Both the position numbers and the translations under genes were made by a program. Source: Linyphia triangularis (taxonomy: Eukaryota > Arthropoda > Arachnida > Araneae > Linyphiidae). From it: a stretch of DNA of 64,000 nucleotides. The notes beneath the pieces were generated by a model that was given only the letters and a program-made list of their open reading frames with translations, made no database searches and was not told the origin of the DNA. The DNA lies in NCBI GenBank assembly GCA_963978545.1, contig OZ021728.1:496001-560000 (forward strand). The letters are read 5' to 3'. Positions 46,229 to 57,012 of the stretch are shown here, one piece after another (the stretch's first letter is position 1; each line of letters begins with the position of its first letter).

Positions 46229-46396
46229 GCCGACCAAACGGTATAGTGGTTAGCGTGCTAGCCTCTAGACCGCGAGTCCCGTGTTAGGCATGGGTGTTTG
46301 TAAATGTATGTTGGCTAGTCTAATGACGAATGTTTCGGCGCATTATAGCCCTCGTGTTGCTGACGGCGCCAGATAATCTGAAAAACAACCAACCAG
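46229..46396 (+). mobile_element. tRNA-derived SINE, B box deleted
   Basis: AATTGTTAA on both sides (46220-46228 and 46397-46405). Ten or so bases including most of the B box are missing (GACCGCGAGTCCCGTG), so it is transcriptionally crippled. The tail GACGGCGCCAGATAATCTG is normal. Confidence 0.9.
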
Positions 46397-46610
46397 AATT
46401 GTTAAATTCCAGGTTTTCTTCCTAGTGGTCGAAAAAATAAATATGTTTGAATTAAAACGTGATAATTATTGCCTGTATTATTTATAAGTCCCGTCAGTTT
46501 TCCCATGGTACTGAATAAACTTAAATGCTTTGAGACTAGAGGTCGGAAATATCGATCAAAATAAATATCGATACTATATCGTTGCATAGGGGAAAATATC
46601 GATATATCGA

Positions 46611-46611
<1 letters not shown>

Positions 46612-46638
<27 letters not shown>
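46612..46638. repeat. (TA)n microsatellite
   Basis: About 13 TA units, followed by a poly-T run, within sequence rich in ATCGATAT-like words. Confidence 0.85.
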
Positions 46639-46647
<9 letters not shown>

Positions 46648-47359
46648 CAATTTTGCCAGAAACGATGTGTTTCGGGGCAAATTTCTACTTTTCATGAATT
46701 CATTCCTAAATTGTTTGAATAAATAAATTATATCAATCAAAATAAATAAAATACATTTGGATGTCAATGTATAAATTCACATTTATTTTTAAAGAAGAAA
46801 TTTCGAAAAGTAGTTTATCGCATATTTTGCCGATAGAGATGTTTTTAATATTTAGAATTAGACGCAAATTCCAGGCACACGCTGGCAACAGAAACGGCGC
46901 TGTGTTAATAGCTACTAATAAATTATCTTATCTTTCCATTATATTATGTGTTCTTTTTGGTTGGGGTGCCATTTTAAATGTCTCTCAGCCAAGTCCAAAC
47001 TTTAGTTTTGAAGTTTTTGAAAATGAAATGAAGAAAATCGAAAAAACACATTTAACTACAAAAAGATCGTCAAAAAACTAAAAATGTTCGAAAATATCGA
47101 TGTATTGGTTACTTGTATCAAATTTTTTGTATCGATATTTTTTTAAAAATATCGTCTTATCGATATATCGACGACCTCTATTTGAGACCCAATGGGACTC
47201 ACTTCGATGCTACACAAGATTAAACTTGCATATAAGGAAAGATCCAACAACTGAACTTGATGGAAGTCCCAATATGGAGAATTAATTCAGTATTAAGAGC
47301 AATCATTAGGCAAGAAACGCTTTTCATTTAGTTCAAATGTTCATGAGAATTTTGATTCA

Positions 47360-48676
47360 TTAAGAGGAACTACTAGTAAGGAACATTCTCGCTATGTTGT
47401 TGTAATCCAGTGCATTTAGAAAATACTTTGTAAAAAACCTTGATATTTTTTACAAAAATCCACACTTAATGAAATTGCGTCGAATGTATTGTATTTTTGA
47501 AATTCCAATGCATATGCCTCCTGGTTTTGTCTTTTGATTTTTTAATTTTAATTAAAAAAAAGAATTAAAACAACGTATGTCATTTCATTAAGTGATCTTT
47601 TTCTTACCTAATCAATCAAATACCAAGGAGGTTTTATGCAAAGTAATTTCCAATTCCCAAGAAGGTTGTAACGTAGCGAGGATAGCGAATGATACTTACG
47701 AGTAGGCTTGGGCGATGCATCGATACATCGGCAAAAACCGGTGTTTAATGATATACTTGCCTTGCACTTCAAGGACGAAGAACCCTGCCACGATTCATGT
47801 TCCTAAGATACTATAGAAACGTATTGAAACCGTCGACACCGCGCCGTTCGAAACGAGTTCCATTTGCTTTTGCGCGGTACTTCATCAGCAAGCTCACATC
47901 GTGATATCCTCTCTGCCCTGCATATGCGCGATGTTCCCAATATTCTTTAGAAACATAGTGAAACCGTCGACATCGGGTCGATTGAAACTATTTCCATTTG
48001 TTTTTGCGTAAGATTCCAGAAATTTCCATAAGATTAATTACTCAATCCAACATTGCTTCTTAAAAATGTGGAAATGCAGATTTTTTTGGCACAAAATGAA
48101 GATCATTAGAATTTTAAATGTTATGCATTAATTTTATTTTTATAGTTTAATAGTTATATTGTACATTGTAAGTAATAAAATATTCATTATAAAGTATGTT
48201 TTTGATTTAATAATTAAGAATATCCAATAACTAAAGTAACTTGTGCACCGCCAGGAAGTGTCCTCCACCACCCCCCTTCCCCTCCTTCCCTGGAAAATAA
48301 CCAAGTAACATTTCATTAAGATAGAGAAATTGAAAAATCCGGATTAAAACAAAAATAATAATAATAAATAATAATAACAACCGGCTTATACCCCCTTGGG
48401 TGTTTTGTTTATCCCCCTGAAAATAATTCGGTCGCTGCTCATGTTATTTAAAATAAACTTCCATACATGAATTTAATAAAATTTTACAAAGCTAAGTAAG
48501 AAAAACTTTCAACTATATAGCGTTTTATGAAAACGTTGTTTTGTAGTATTTAAAAAATATATATACACATAATTAACATCGCGATGTATCGTGACATCGT
48601 GATGTTTGCTTCCCGATATATCACGATGCAGAAATGTTAACATCGCCCAGGCCTACTTACGAGGACTTCCTCATAA
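47360..48676. mobile_element. GTGATC foldback MITE carrying a hAT insertion
   Basis: The left arm from GAGGAACTACTAGTAAGGAA (47360) and the right arm from about 47560 to GGACTTCCTC (48676) are inverted copies, with GTAATCCAGTGCATTTAG / CTAAATGCAC-type and AGTGATCTTTTTCTTACC landmarks. The right arm is split at CTTACGAG by the hAT element 47703-48655. Relatives occur at 27130, 54705, 56810 and 59520. Confidence 0.7.
47703..48655. mobile_element. Non-autonomous hAT element (TAGGCTTGGGCGAT family), copy 1
   Basis: Perfect 8-bp duplications CTTACGAG (47695-47702 and 48656-48663) flank inverted ends TAGGCTTGGGCGATGCATCG and CGATGTTAACATCGCCCAGGCCTA-type sequence. 953 bp. The interior includes paired CCGTCGACACCG / CCGTCGACATCG repeats and no ORF of note. 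A longer relative is at 61991. Confidence 0.92.
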
Positions 48677-49190
48677 ATGAGCCAAAACTATAATTACCAA
48701 AAACTATATTTCATGACAGAACAAAAGGTGGCAACTGTATATGCCACGATCAAATTATTCTCTGGGTGGAAAAAATAATTGTTTTCAATGAAAACAGTCA
48801 GCATTGTTTTCAATTCCGAAAACCGTAAGCTTCTATGCGCCGTTGTTCGCTAAACCTTGATTCTTATTCCACGCTAGGAACAGACGATTTATCCCGAAGC
48901 GGGACTTTCCTCCGTTTTTTGCTATCCGCGTTTGGCAACAGCTGATATTCTTCTTTTCAGTGAAGGTGAATCCAAACGTGGCTTAATATAAAACTGACCT
49001 TCGACAGTGAAAGACACTTTTAGTGCTTATTTATGTTTCTCGCATTTTGTTTTGATGTAAATGAATTCAGTCGTACTGACATCAGATGGAGTCGAGTGGT
49101 GGGGAAAACTTTCAATTGCTCGATATCAGCTTCTAGAGACGGATCGCATGACTTACCGTAGGGAGTTTTTTCGCAAATTTATAATCCAAT
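48664..49190. other. GC-moderate stretch without identified gene
   Basis: After the MITE end the region 48780-49140 has more balanced composition. It contains a plus-strand ATG at 49064 (MNSVVLTSDGVEWWGKLSIA) that runs into the LTR, which argues against a real gene. Nothing further is recognised. Confidence 0.35.
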
Positions 49191-49194
49191 ATAT

Positions 49195-50004
49195 TGTTAC
49201 GAATTTTTGTATATTTGTAAATATTTCGTAGTGTAATTTGATAAATAGGAAAATTTATGTACATTTTGCATAAGGCAGTGCAATAGTTCGTCTTAAGTTG
49301 GCTTCCCGGCAATATGGGTCTCAATGCTTGATAACGAGTTTTACAGAGGTAACTCTGGGAAGCGAGTTTTAAGGAGCGGGGCATTTAACATTATGGTAAT
49401 GGAAATCTCGCCAAATTGGCGAGATAGAGCCAAGTTGGCGATGGTTTTGGCGACTAATTTGTGTCTCCTAATTTGGCGAGAAATCGCCAAATGTCGCCAA
49501 ACTTGGCGACCATTTGGCGACATTTTTGGTCCCCATGTACATGTATAGGACTTTTCGACTGCGATCTGGAAAGTCCTCCAAATATCTACCTCTAGAAATT
49601 TCAAGAAAGTTCACCTACCGTATATAAGTCGGCCAAGAGAGCGGGGGAGTTGTTCTTGGATTTTGAGTCACTGAATTAGTTGACTGATTTTGAGTCACTG
49701 AGTTAGTTGTTAGCTGAGTCCATTAGTTGACTGGAATTACTGATACTGATAAGTCTCAGTGAGCGTTCAGACAGTTCCGAAAGCGAATTGTATTGCATTG
49801 TCTTGTGCAGCGATTTGAGCAGTTGTGTTGTCAAGTTTTTAACTGCTGTTTTGTGCTCTATTGTTGTGAAAAGAGCTGTATTGAGTCTACTAGAACGAGA
49901 AGTTCTGCAGTTGTAAAGGGATCTGTAAAGAGTTATATTGGAATAAATTTCTGCAAGTTTTGATCTGCTTTGGCTTCAAATCTTTCGAACCCGACCACGC
50001 AACA
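49195..50004 (+). mobile_element. Solo LTR of a gypsy-type retrotransposon
   Basis: Starts TGTTACGAATTTTTGTATA and ends CCACGCAACA, the TG..CA form, with ATAT on both sides as a possible 4-bp duplication (the AT-rich flank makes this weak). The layout is that of an LTR: TATA box TATATAAG at about 49621, a TGAGTCACTGA-repeat leader, and AATAAA at about 49945 shortly before the end. No primer-binding site or polyprotein follows, so it is solo. A second, truncated copy is at 41442. Confidence 0.82.
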
Positions 50005-50164
50005 ATATATATCTTTAATTGATTTAGCAATATAAAGTATTTCTGAAAACAAACATTGAAATTCTTTCTTCTGAATAAAATTACAATTACTATTTAATCC
50101 TTTAATAACTAAAAAATAATAATTTTCATTATTAGGTAAATCAATTGTGAGACGTTGAAATCGT

Positions 50165-50362
50165 TCAGTTTATTTTATGATAGCGTCGCGGAAGTATTTG
50201 TTGCAGCAATCTTAATAAATCGTCCAAATCAGGTTCTGTTAAGTTATTACTGTATTTATTTTTAATGAAAACTAACTTGCTGAGAGTTTCTTCATTTAGT
50301 TTATTGGGACCACACATTCGAGAACTCCATTCTACATAGTAAACACATACTATTTGGGACAA
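50165..50362 (-). pseudogene. Possible transposase C-terminal fragment
   Basis: MSQIVCVYYVEWSSRMCGPN continues to KLNEETLSKLVFIKNKYSNN and stops. The phrase SSRMCGPNKLNEETLSKLVFIK is reminiscent of the C-terminal dimerisation region of hAT-type transposases (SSRR..L..E....L.F.K), but without the usual ERxFS signature. A guess rather than an identification. Confidence 0.3.
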
Positions 50363-50674
50363 ATTAAAATTCTCTATTTTATATGTTGATAAAAATCCAT
50401 GCCGTAAAGATTTATTTTGTTCTTCTATGCTACCGGCGGGCTGCAGAAAAAAATTTCAGCTAACGGTGCCCTATATAAATTCAAAACAAACTCCAACTTG
50501 GCGAGTTGGCGATATCTTTGGCGGTAATCTTTCCTGTAAGTATAAAACGGAGTATTGGCAATGTTAAAGAAACTTTACCTTAAAGATGTTTCTTATACTT
50601 TATCGCATTTTTGACGGATGAGTTCTTGAACGAGTTCTTGTTTACTTTTGCTATTAGGATCTAAGACTTAGTAA

Positions 50675-51055
50675 CATCGCTACTGGATCCAAGATCATTT
50701 AAAAAATAATAATAAAAGGGGAAGCAAATTCAAAAATAGGCAGAAAATTGAAATTGCTAAAGACCCGCTTTATAAAAAAATAAGGGAGTTCTTAGATGCT
50801 CTTAAAACTAAAATTAAGGACTTCTCAAGGATATTTATAGACCCGTTCAACGAATCCTGCTCTTGGAACTGCCAATACCAACTGCAAATTGTAACCACTG
50901 TTCCTCATCAACTCAACAAGTCGCATGCATCGATTTACAACTGGATAGACTGCTCCATTGTCAACGAAAAGAGAAAAACGCGCCGGGGATTGCGAAGCTG
51001 GTGGGAAGACACAGTTCACTTTTATAGTTGGATAGGAATGCGAAAAACCTTGTAA
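50675..51055 (+). pseudogene. Unidentified ORF region, two overlapping open frames
   Basis: One frame is open for 127 codons without ATG (50675-51055: KIEIAKDPLYKKIREFLDAL .. GLRSWWEDTVHFYSWIGMRK). A second frame is open from about 50817: LLKDIYRPVQRILLLELPIP and VACIDLQLDRLLHCQRKEKN. The latter resembles the product of the opposite strand at 51094-51458. Composition is protein-like and GC-richer than the surroundings. No family recognised. Convergent with the next entry. Confidence 0.35.
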
Positions 51056-51093
51056 AGTGTTAGAGTATATATTTTTGTGCACATTATTACTAA

Positions 51094-51458
51094 TTAAGGT
51101 CTACTATTGATATTTCTGCTGTGTACAACCCAACATTTTATTTTCAATCCTCGACAATCCGTATTTTTTATCCCACCAATTGCATCTGGCAACGGCTTCA
51201 TTTTCCCAGCGTTAAGCAGTCTATCCAGTTGTTTATATATGCCTTATTACGAAGTGCCCCTCCTACCCAAGATTCGAACGAAGTCAAGCTTCGAATCGAA
51301 CGAAACGCTCTATTTCCCCGAATGCGTGCCTCAATGCTTGACCGACCACAGTCCAATAGCGACCGCATTCTTCGACAAGCAACGGATAACGTCTGTCGGA
51401 TCTTGCCTTTCGTCTTCCCATGTGGATTACGGTGACGCCCGGAGGACTTTTGCTGGAA
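51094..51458 (-). pseudogene. Unidentified ORF region, inverted relative of the preceding one
   Basis: The minus strand reads KSSGRHRNPHGKTKGKIRQT, ACRRMRSLLDCGRSSIEARI and SFESWVGGALRNKAYI, and with one frame change near 51235 continues QLDRLLNAGKMKPLPDAIGG and IKNTDCRGLKIKCWVVHSRN to a stop at 51094. Both this and the plus-strand ORF share CAACTGGATAGACTGCT (coding LDRLL). All six frames are unusually open here, so the true frame is uncertain. Confidence 0.35.
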
Positions 51459-51537
51459 GATCTATCAAGTTGTGTGTGATGTGAGGTGAGGAAATTTTGT
51501 CAAAAACACTTCTCCCTGAACTATAAGCTGTAAACAC

Positions 51538-51792
51538 CACTGTTCCCACGGTCCTAGGAAGTCCTAGAATTTTTTTAAAAAGAAATTTGATGCTTCAAAG
51601 GCCTTGAAAAAAAGAATGAGGTCCTGGAAAGTCCTTGAAAAAAGGATGTGTTTCTTGAATTTTTAACTGACTACCAACAATCTCCGCCTGAGCTTTGTAT
51701 TATAATGACTCAAGTATGTAATTTTATGGTGCATGAATTTTCCTGAAAAGGTCCTTGATTTTTTTTTTCTTCGATAAGAGTCCCTGACGACA
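51538..51792. mobile_element. CAGGGTTCCCAC-family element, diverged copy
   Basis: CTGTTCCCACGGTCCTAGGA at the left; inner AGGTCCTGGAAAGTCCTTG and the closing AGTCCCTGACG at the right are a distant version of the family at 29048. Confidence 0.5.
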
Positions 51793-51799
51793 GTAATAG

Positions 51800-53980
51800 T
51801 TTATGCTGGTTTTTATTCTAGTACAAGCCTTATCTAGTGCAAGACAAGTCTAAGTTACTGTGGATCCTTCAACTTCAATCAGTTAAGCTTGTGCTACTGT
51901 GGTTTCAACTTTGATGTATATACACAATATAGACGTTTACGGAAACTTCCGTTTCTGACATTCATATTACAGTTTTAAAGGTTATCGTAGTCTAGGAACA
52001 AAGACAAGGTACAAGATGTCATGATATAACTTCATCGAATCTTGAATAGAAGACTAGACAAAAGTAAAGGTTTTCGCGAGACTTTAATGACACCAAAAGT
52101 GTGTTTCTGGCTGGAACGCCACCGGAATCCAAAAGCACATTTCATAGATTTAATAAATTCTTCAATAGAACTGCATCATCAACCAGTGTTTTTTCTTGTG
52201 CATCGGAACACAGATTTTAAAATGAATGTGACAAATTAATGAAATGCTGGTGTTTTTTTTTAACCACTTCAGCCGCATATAGTGAATTTCAGTGAACGCC
52301 ATTTCCCCTCTAATTTCGTCTTTCCATTGTTTGAAAAGAATTACGAGACGTTTTGAGCGGAAACTTGACTGAATGTGTCTGCATTTAAGAAGGCCTATAC
52401 GTTCTTATTGTTAGGCTTACAAGCTGTTGCCACTCCTTTTAAGTTATTGATTTCCGTTTCGAATATTATTTGTCTTATGTTTACTTTCTTTACCTGACAA
52501 CGACTTATGATTTATATTTTGTTACCAAAAAATCTGTGGAATTGTTCCAGAGCTAAACTTGCTAAAAAAGTAAAATATTTTTCGCGATATAATAGGCCTC
52601 TGCCGTTGGATAATATGTCAGTTTACGTTTAATAAACCCGTTTCTTTGTATTCGGTGAATATAGTTTAGTGTGTAGTTACAACATAAGCTATATGGCGAA
52701 AGTTGATGTTGACAACTGGTTTTTCGGGATTTGCGGTTATAGTCAGGGAAATAATCATCTTACCTTATTGTTATATTGAGCTATGTTTTTCGAGTTCGAT
52801 ATTATATAAACTAAATATTAAATGGATGAGAAAACATATGAAAACATATCTTCTAGAAGAACCTCGAATTTCTTTTTTGGAACATTTAAAAAAAATTACA
52901 AAATATATCCGAAATAATATTTTATCGTTTAGTTCAATCTGAAAAAAAAAAAAAAACTAATAGCTGTTAGATTTGATAGAATAATACCGTGCTATTGAAA
53001 AAATATTGTCAATTATTGGAAAGTTATTTTCAAGCATTCTTAGAATCGCGTTTGAAATTCTTCTAAAATTTCATCACGAATAGTTATTCTAATTAAATTA
53101 TTATAAGATTTGAAAATTGATCGATACAGATCAAGAAAGTATTCCTGAAATTTGATGGAAATATACGATCGAATTTCTGAAAATTAGCTTCAAGTGACAA
53201 AGATATGGTTGCATAAAATATTTGCAATAATATTCAAGCACGGTTGCAGTCAATGTGTAAATAAGGATTTCTAAATAAACAATTCTCGACGTTGCTTCTA
53301 AAATATGAACACATTCTTCTTCTGATTTGAATGCATAAAAGATGTCTGGCTAAATGTCTTGAAACGTGTTACATATTGTGTAATAATGCCATTTACCGAC
53401 TCAACTAAAAAAAGAACACCATAACTAGAACAGTGAACGGTTTTCTACAAACAAGGATTTTAGAGTTACGAACAAATATTTACATCACATTAATCACACT
53501 ATTTGTTGATTTCTGAAAAAGAAAACCATTTCTAGGTTATTAAACAGGTGATTTTAATCAAATTGAGATTTTACATTTCCATCGCTATAATATTGAACGA
53601 TTTTTCAGAAGTAAAAAAAAAAAAAAAAAAAATAGGGGAAAAAATGCACGAAGTACTCGTAAATTACAGAAGAGTCAGTAAATATTAATTTGTAAAACAT
53701 AACATTTTTTTAATGTTTGCATTTCAATCATTGCGAAGAGTTTTTCGAAATAAGAAGAAACAAACTGTGAAACAGAAAACCTTAACTATATTGCAGAAGA
53801 ATGAAGGACTTTCAGCAAATAATAATTTACAATAAATTTGTTTGCTGTGGAGTGCAAAAAGGAAACCGTAACTAGATTAGAGCAGATTGGCGATTTTCAT
53901 CAAATAAGGAAGTCCATTCGTCCATCGATAATGTACTATTGACTCAGGCTTGGAGATAAACTAGTGCGTGCTCTGACTCA
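51800..53980. other. No gene or element identified
   Basis: Mixed composition, with 52040-52480 less AT-rich. The ORF at 52042-52239 (MNRRLDKSKGFRETLMTPKV) and the one at 52703-52942 have no recognisable features. A poly-A run lies near 53610. Confidence 0.35.
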
Positions 53981-53983
53981 CTG

Positions 53984-54007
53984 ATGGAAGAACAACTGGA
54001 AGAAGAG
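53984..54007 (+). CDS. Candidate first coding exon (MEEQLEEE) with splice donor
   Basis: ATG at 53984 is followed by eight acidic codons (MEEQLEEE) and GAG|GTTAGT, a good donor at 54008. The 60 bp before it is free of the local A/T bias. The intron that would follow holds the hAT element at 54079. No downstream exon was found before the window ends, so this is only a pattern worth testing. Confidence 0.2.
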
Positions 54008-54078
54008 GTTAGTTTTTCTCCTTTATTTCACTACATTTTAAACTCTCATTTCTTTATCAACTTGTGTTATATTAGGAG

Positions 54079-54693
54079 CAGGGCCTGATCATCGCCCAAG
54101 GCCCGGGCCCAGGATTTTAGGGGGCCCCGAAATTGGCTGGAAACCATTTTTGTTTCAAAAAAGCTATGTGAATATCTTTTATAACCTGTATAAAATAATT
54201 TTTACAGAAAAATCATTTCGTATTGATCTTGAACAGTCTTTAGTTTCCCAGAGTGTTTTATTTAAATAAACCGTTTAAAAACTTGAAACACAAGGTTTTT
54301 TGAAAGAGGGGGGGGGGGGAGGGAGAATTGAAAGGAAGTCTAGACGAATTTATAGTGAGATCATCGATTGTGGACTCTGAAGTTGTAAATAATGCTGCAG
54401 ATATTGTTGTCACGGATATACACATTGTTATAGTGAAATGCAATGTTATACATAACAAAGTTTTTCCTCTTTTGATTTATAAATTTGATTGTTTGAAATT
54501 TCTTTCTTTATTTGTGATAAAAAAAAAAACTTTTAGAAAACAATATTAACATTAATTCATAAACCTTTTCTATATTTCATGTTAATTCATTTGACTTTGC
54601 TTCGAGTCCATTTCTAATAAATCACACGTTTGAAAAAAAGGGCCCCCGAATGTGTCCGGGCCTTGGGCCGCAAATTGTCATGATCGGGCCCTG
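54079..54693. mobile_element. Non-autonomous hAT element, 8-bp TSD
   Basis: ATTAGGAG (54071-54078) and ATTAGGTG (54694-54701) are the duplication, with one change. The ends are CAGGGCCTGATCATCGCCC and ATGATCGGGCCCTG with long inner complementarity (GGCCCGGGCC / CCGGGCCTTGGGCC). 615 bp. A 73-codon ORF inside (54328-54549) is unrecognised and probably accidental. Confidence 0.9.
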
Positions 54694-54704
54694 ATTAGGT
54701 GGAG

Positions 54705-55025
54705 GATCATTCGCAGTGTATTCAGAATTCTATAAAACCTCCTTGACGAAAATAATGACATAAATGAAATGACATCAATTAATATATTTTATATTGGAAA
54801 TCCTTACGCCAATGCATATGCACACATAATTTTGTCTTTTACTATTTTCATTTATAATAGATGGACATTAAATGAAAACAATTTATGTCTTTTCATGAAG
54901 TGATCTTTTTCGTGCCTTTACTCACCAAATGTCAAGGTGGTTATAGAAAGTAGTTTCTAAATGCACTGGACTAGAGGATTGCGAGTATTGTGAATGATTC
55001 TTACTAGGACTTCCTCTTCAAACAG
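54705..55025. mobile_element. GTGATC foldback MITE
   Basis: The left arm (ATAAAACCTCCTTGACGAAA, AATGACATAAATGAAATGAC) and right arm (AAGTGATCTTTTTCGTGCC, AATGTCAAGGTGGTTATA, TGAATGATTCTTACTAGGAC) are inverted relatives, ending ACTTCCTC as in the copy at 47360. Confidence 0.6.
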
Positions 55026-55199
55026 CTGTAAACAATCCTTTTTATTTTCAAAATGAAACTATATTGCATTCGGTCAACATTCCAACAAAGTGGTCTAAAA
55101 AAGAAAAAGAAAAAAAAAGTGTGTCAGCATAGCTCTCGAACGGTTAATCTACGATGGGTTAGTCTGACAGAGAAGTTTTCATCAAAATTGCTTTAGCCG

Positions 55200-55510
55200 T
55201 TTATTCTAAACATCCATACCTTCGAAATTTCCTATCGAGTAGGTAGATCATCAAAAAAGTGGTGTTTGGAATCGTGTCTCGGGCCGTGGTATAAGTTAAA
55301 AGTTGGCGCCTTTGAGAAATGGGGACAGAATTTAAAATTAAAGTTCGTTGAGTCGAAACATATTTCTGCCATGTGTAGAAGCTTGCTCCCACTTTGAAGT
55401 TTATCAGGACTCGGTAGATGAACTAGATGGGATTGGCCAAGGGTTCCGCCAGAAAATGTTGCCCAAGGGGGCAAGTACTATGGAGAGTTCCGATGATTTT
55501 AGATTTATGC
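55200..55510. other. GC-balanced stretch with long minus ORFs, unidentified
   Basis: Two overlapping minus-strand frames of 63 and 80 codons (GASFYTWQKYVSTQRTLILN; SHLVHLPSPDKLQSGSKLLH) lie in sequence less AT-rich than its flanks. No motif recognised. Possibly an old repeat-derived ORF. Confidence 0.25.
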
Positions 55511-55549
55511 CGACCCAAATTTTCAATGTAATCATCAATTAAATTTAAA

Positions 55550-55800
55550 TAATTATTGTTATTAATAAAAGAGTTTCGATGATTAATTCAGTAATTAATT
55601 TTAATAATTAAATAATTTTAATAATGAAATAATTTCAATAATGAAATAATTTCAATAATTTAATAATTTTAATATTTAATGTACTTTATTATTTAAATAT
55701 TTATGTTTCATACAAATTTTCAATAATTAAATAGTTATTTTTATTACTTTATTTCAATAGATAAATTGTTTTAATATGTAATTTAATACATTACAATTTC
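55550..55800. repeat. AT-rich low-complexity array (AATAATTTTAATAATGAAAT)
   Basis: Repeated TTAATAATTAAATAATTT-like words with no other content. Confidence 0.7.
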
Positions 55801-56809
55801 TTTATCTACTTATTATACCTGAATTTGGTTAAAAAACCAACCATAAATAGTTAGTTGCTAGACTAAAACATAGAAATCTAAATTGCATATTATTGAGTGT
55901 CCAGGTTTATAACTTGTGCCAAAAAATGATAATATACATTTAACCTTAAATCTTATAAAATAAAGCAAAAAGTCGTAGCACGAATCTTAATGCATCTATT
56001 TTCTGGATTTGCTCATTTGCCAATTTCTTTCGAATGTTGCTGGTATCATCCCTACAAGAGTTATCATCTACTATTCGACCCCTTCTCATTTTGGAGTTTT
56101 TTGGTGTATCCAAACGAGATACTATGTTGCCCATCGTTGTCTGTATTAGACTTAAAAAAAAAAAAAAAAACTCAAGAACAAAAATTAACTTCCGGACAGA
56201 CCTTTTTTATATAGGCACTGACCGTCCCGGTAATTGTAACCCTATGGCCAGTTCGCCCCCTGAACAGAATTAGCCGTAGTAAAAAATTGATACAAAAAGC
56301 TGAATTTTATCACTTACCAGTTATCGCGAATAGTGCTAAATTCTGATTATACCGCAAACTAGGAATTAACAACTCAAATTAAAAAAGTATCGCAGAACCA
56401 CAAAGCGCATTCAGTCCAGTCCCAATGCGTCCGCATTCATACAATAAGTTCTGTTATTGAGAAACACCCTCAATCATTGATTTGGAGACTGTGTGTAAAA
56501 AACAACACAGAAATTTGTTGAACAATTTTGTGGCTAACTCAGTCTATTAAATGTTTCATATTTTCATGAATTTTTTTCTGTCGGTACTTTTCCCAGTGGG
56601 GATCGATTGCCCCCCCCATGGGATTGACCCAAGATTCCTGGACATCACATTTTCATTATCTACCTACTGAATATATTGAACTTACCTCCATACCACACTT
56701 GACAAACTGTTCGCGACATTATGTAGCAAAGTTATTTCTGTACAATTAGTTCAGAAACATTTTATGAACTCATCATTAGAAAATAATTTCCTCCCTTCTT
56801 TAAAAGAAA

Positions 56810-56970
56810 GATTAATTTTGAAGAGGAAGTCCTATACTTGTACAATCTTCTAGCCTACTTTCTTTAAAACCTTTTGTGATCCCTTCATGAAATGACATAA
56901 ATTGTTTGCATTGAATGTATATATTAAAAACACTGCGCAAGGATTTCAAATATCTTGTAACTATTTATAA
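56810..56970 (-). mobile_element. GTGATC foldback family, partial reverse copy
   Basis: GAGGAAGTCCTATACTTGTA and GATCCCTTCATGAAATGACA followed by TGCGCAAGGATTTCAAAT are the complement of the family's right arm and centre. Confidence 0.5.
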
Positions 56971-57012
56971 GAGGCAAAACTATTTATAAGAGGCTTGCAA
57001 TCCTTAGACATG

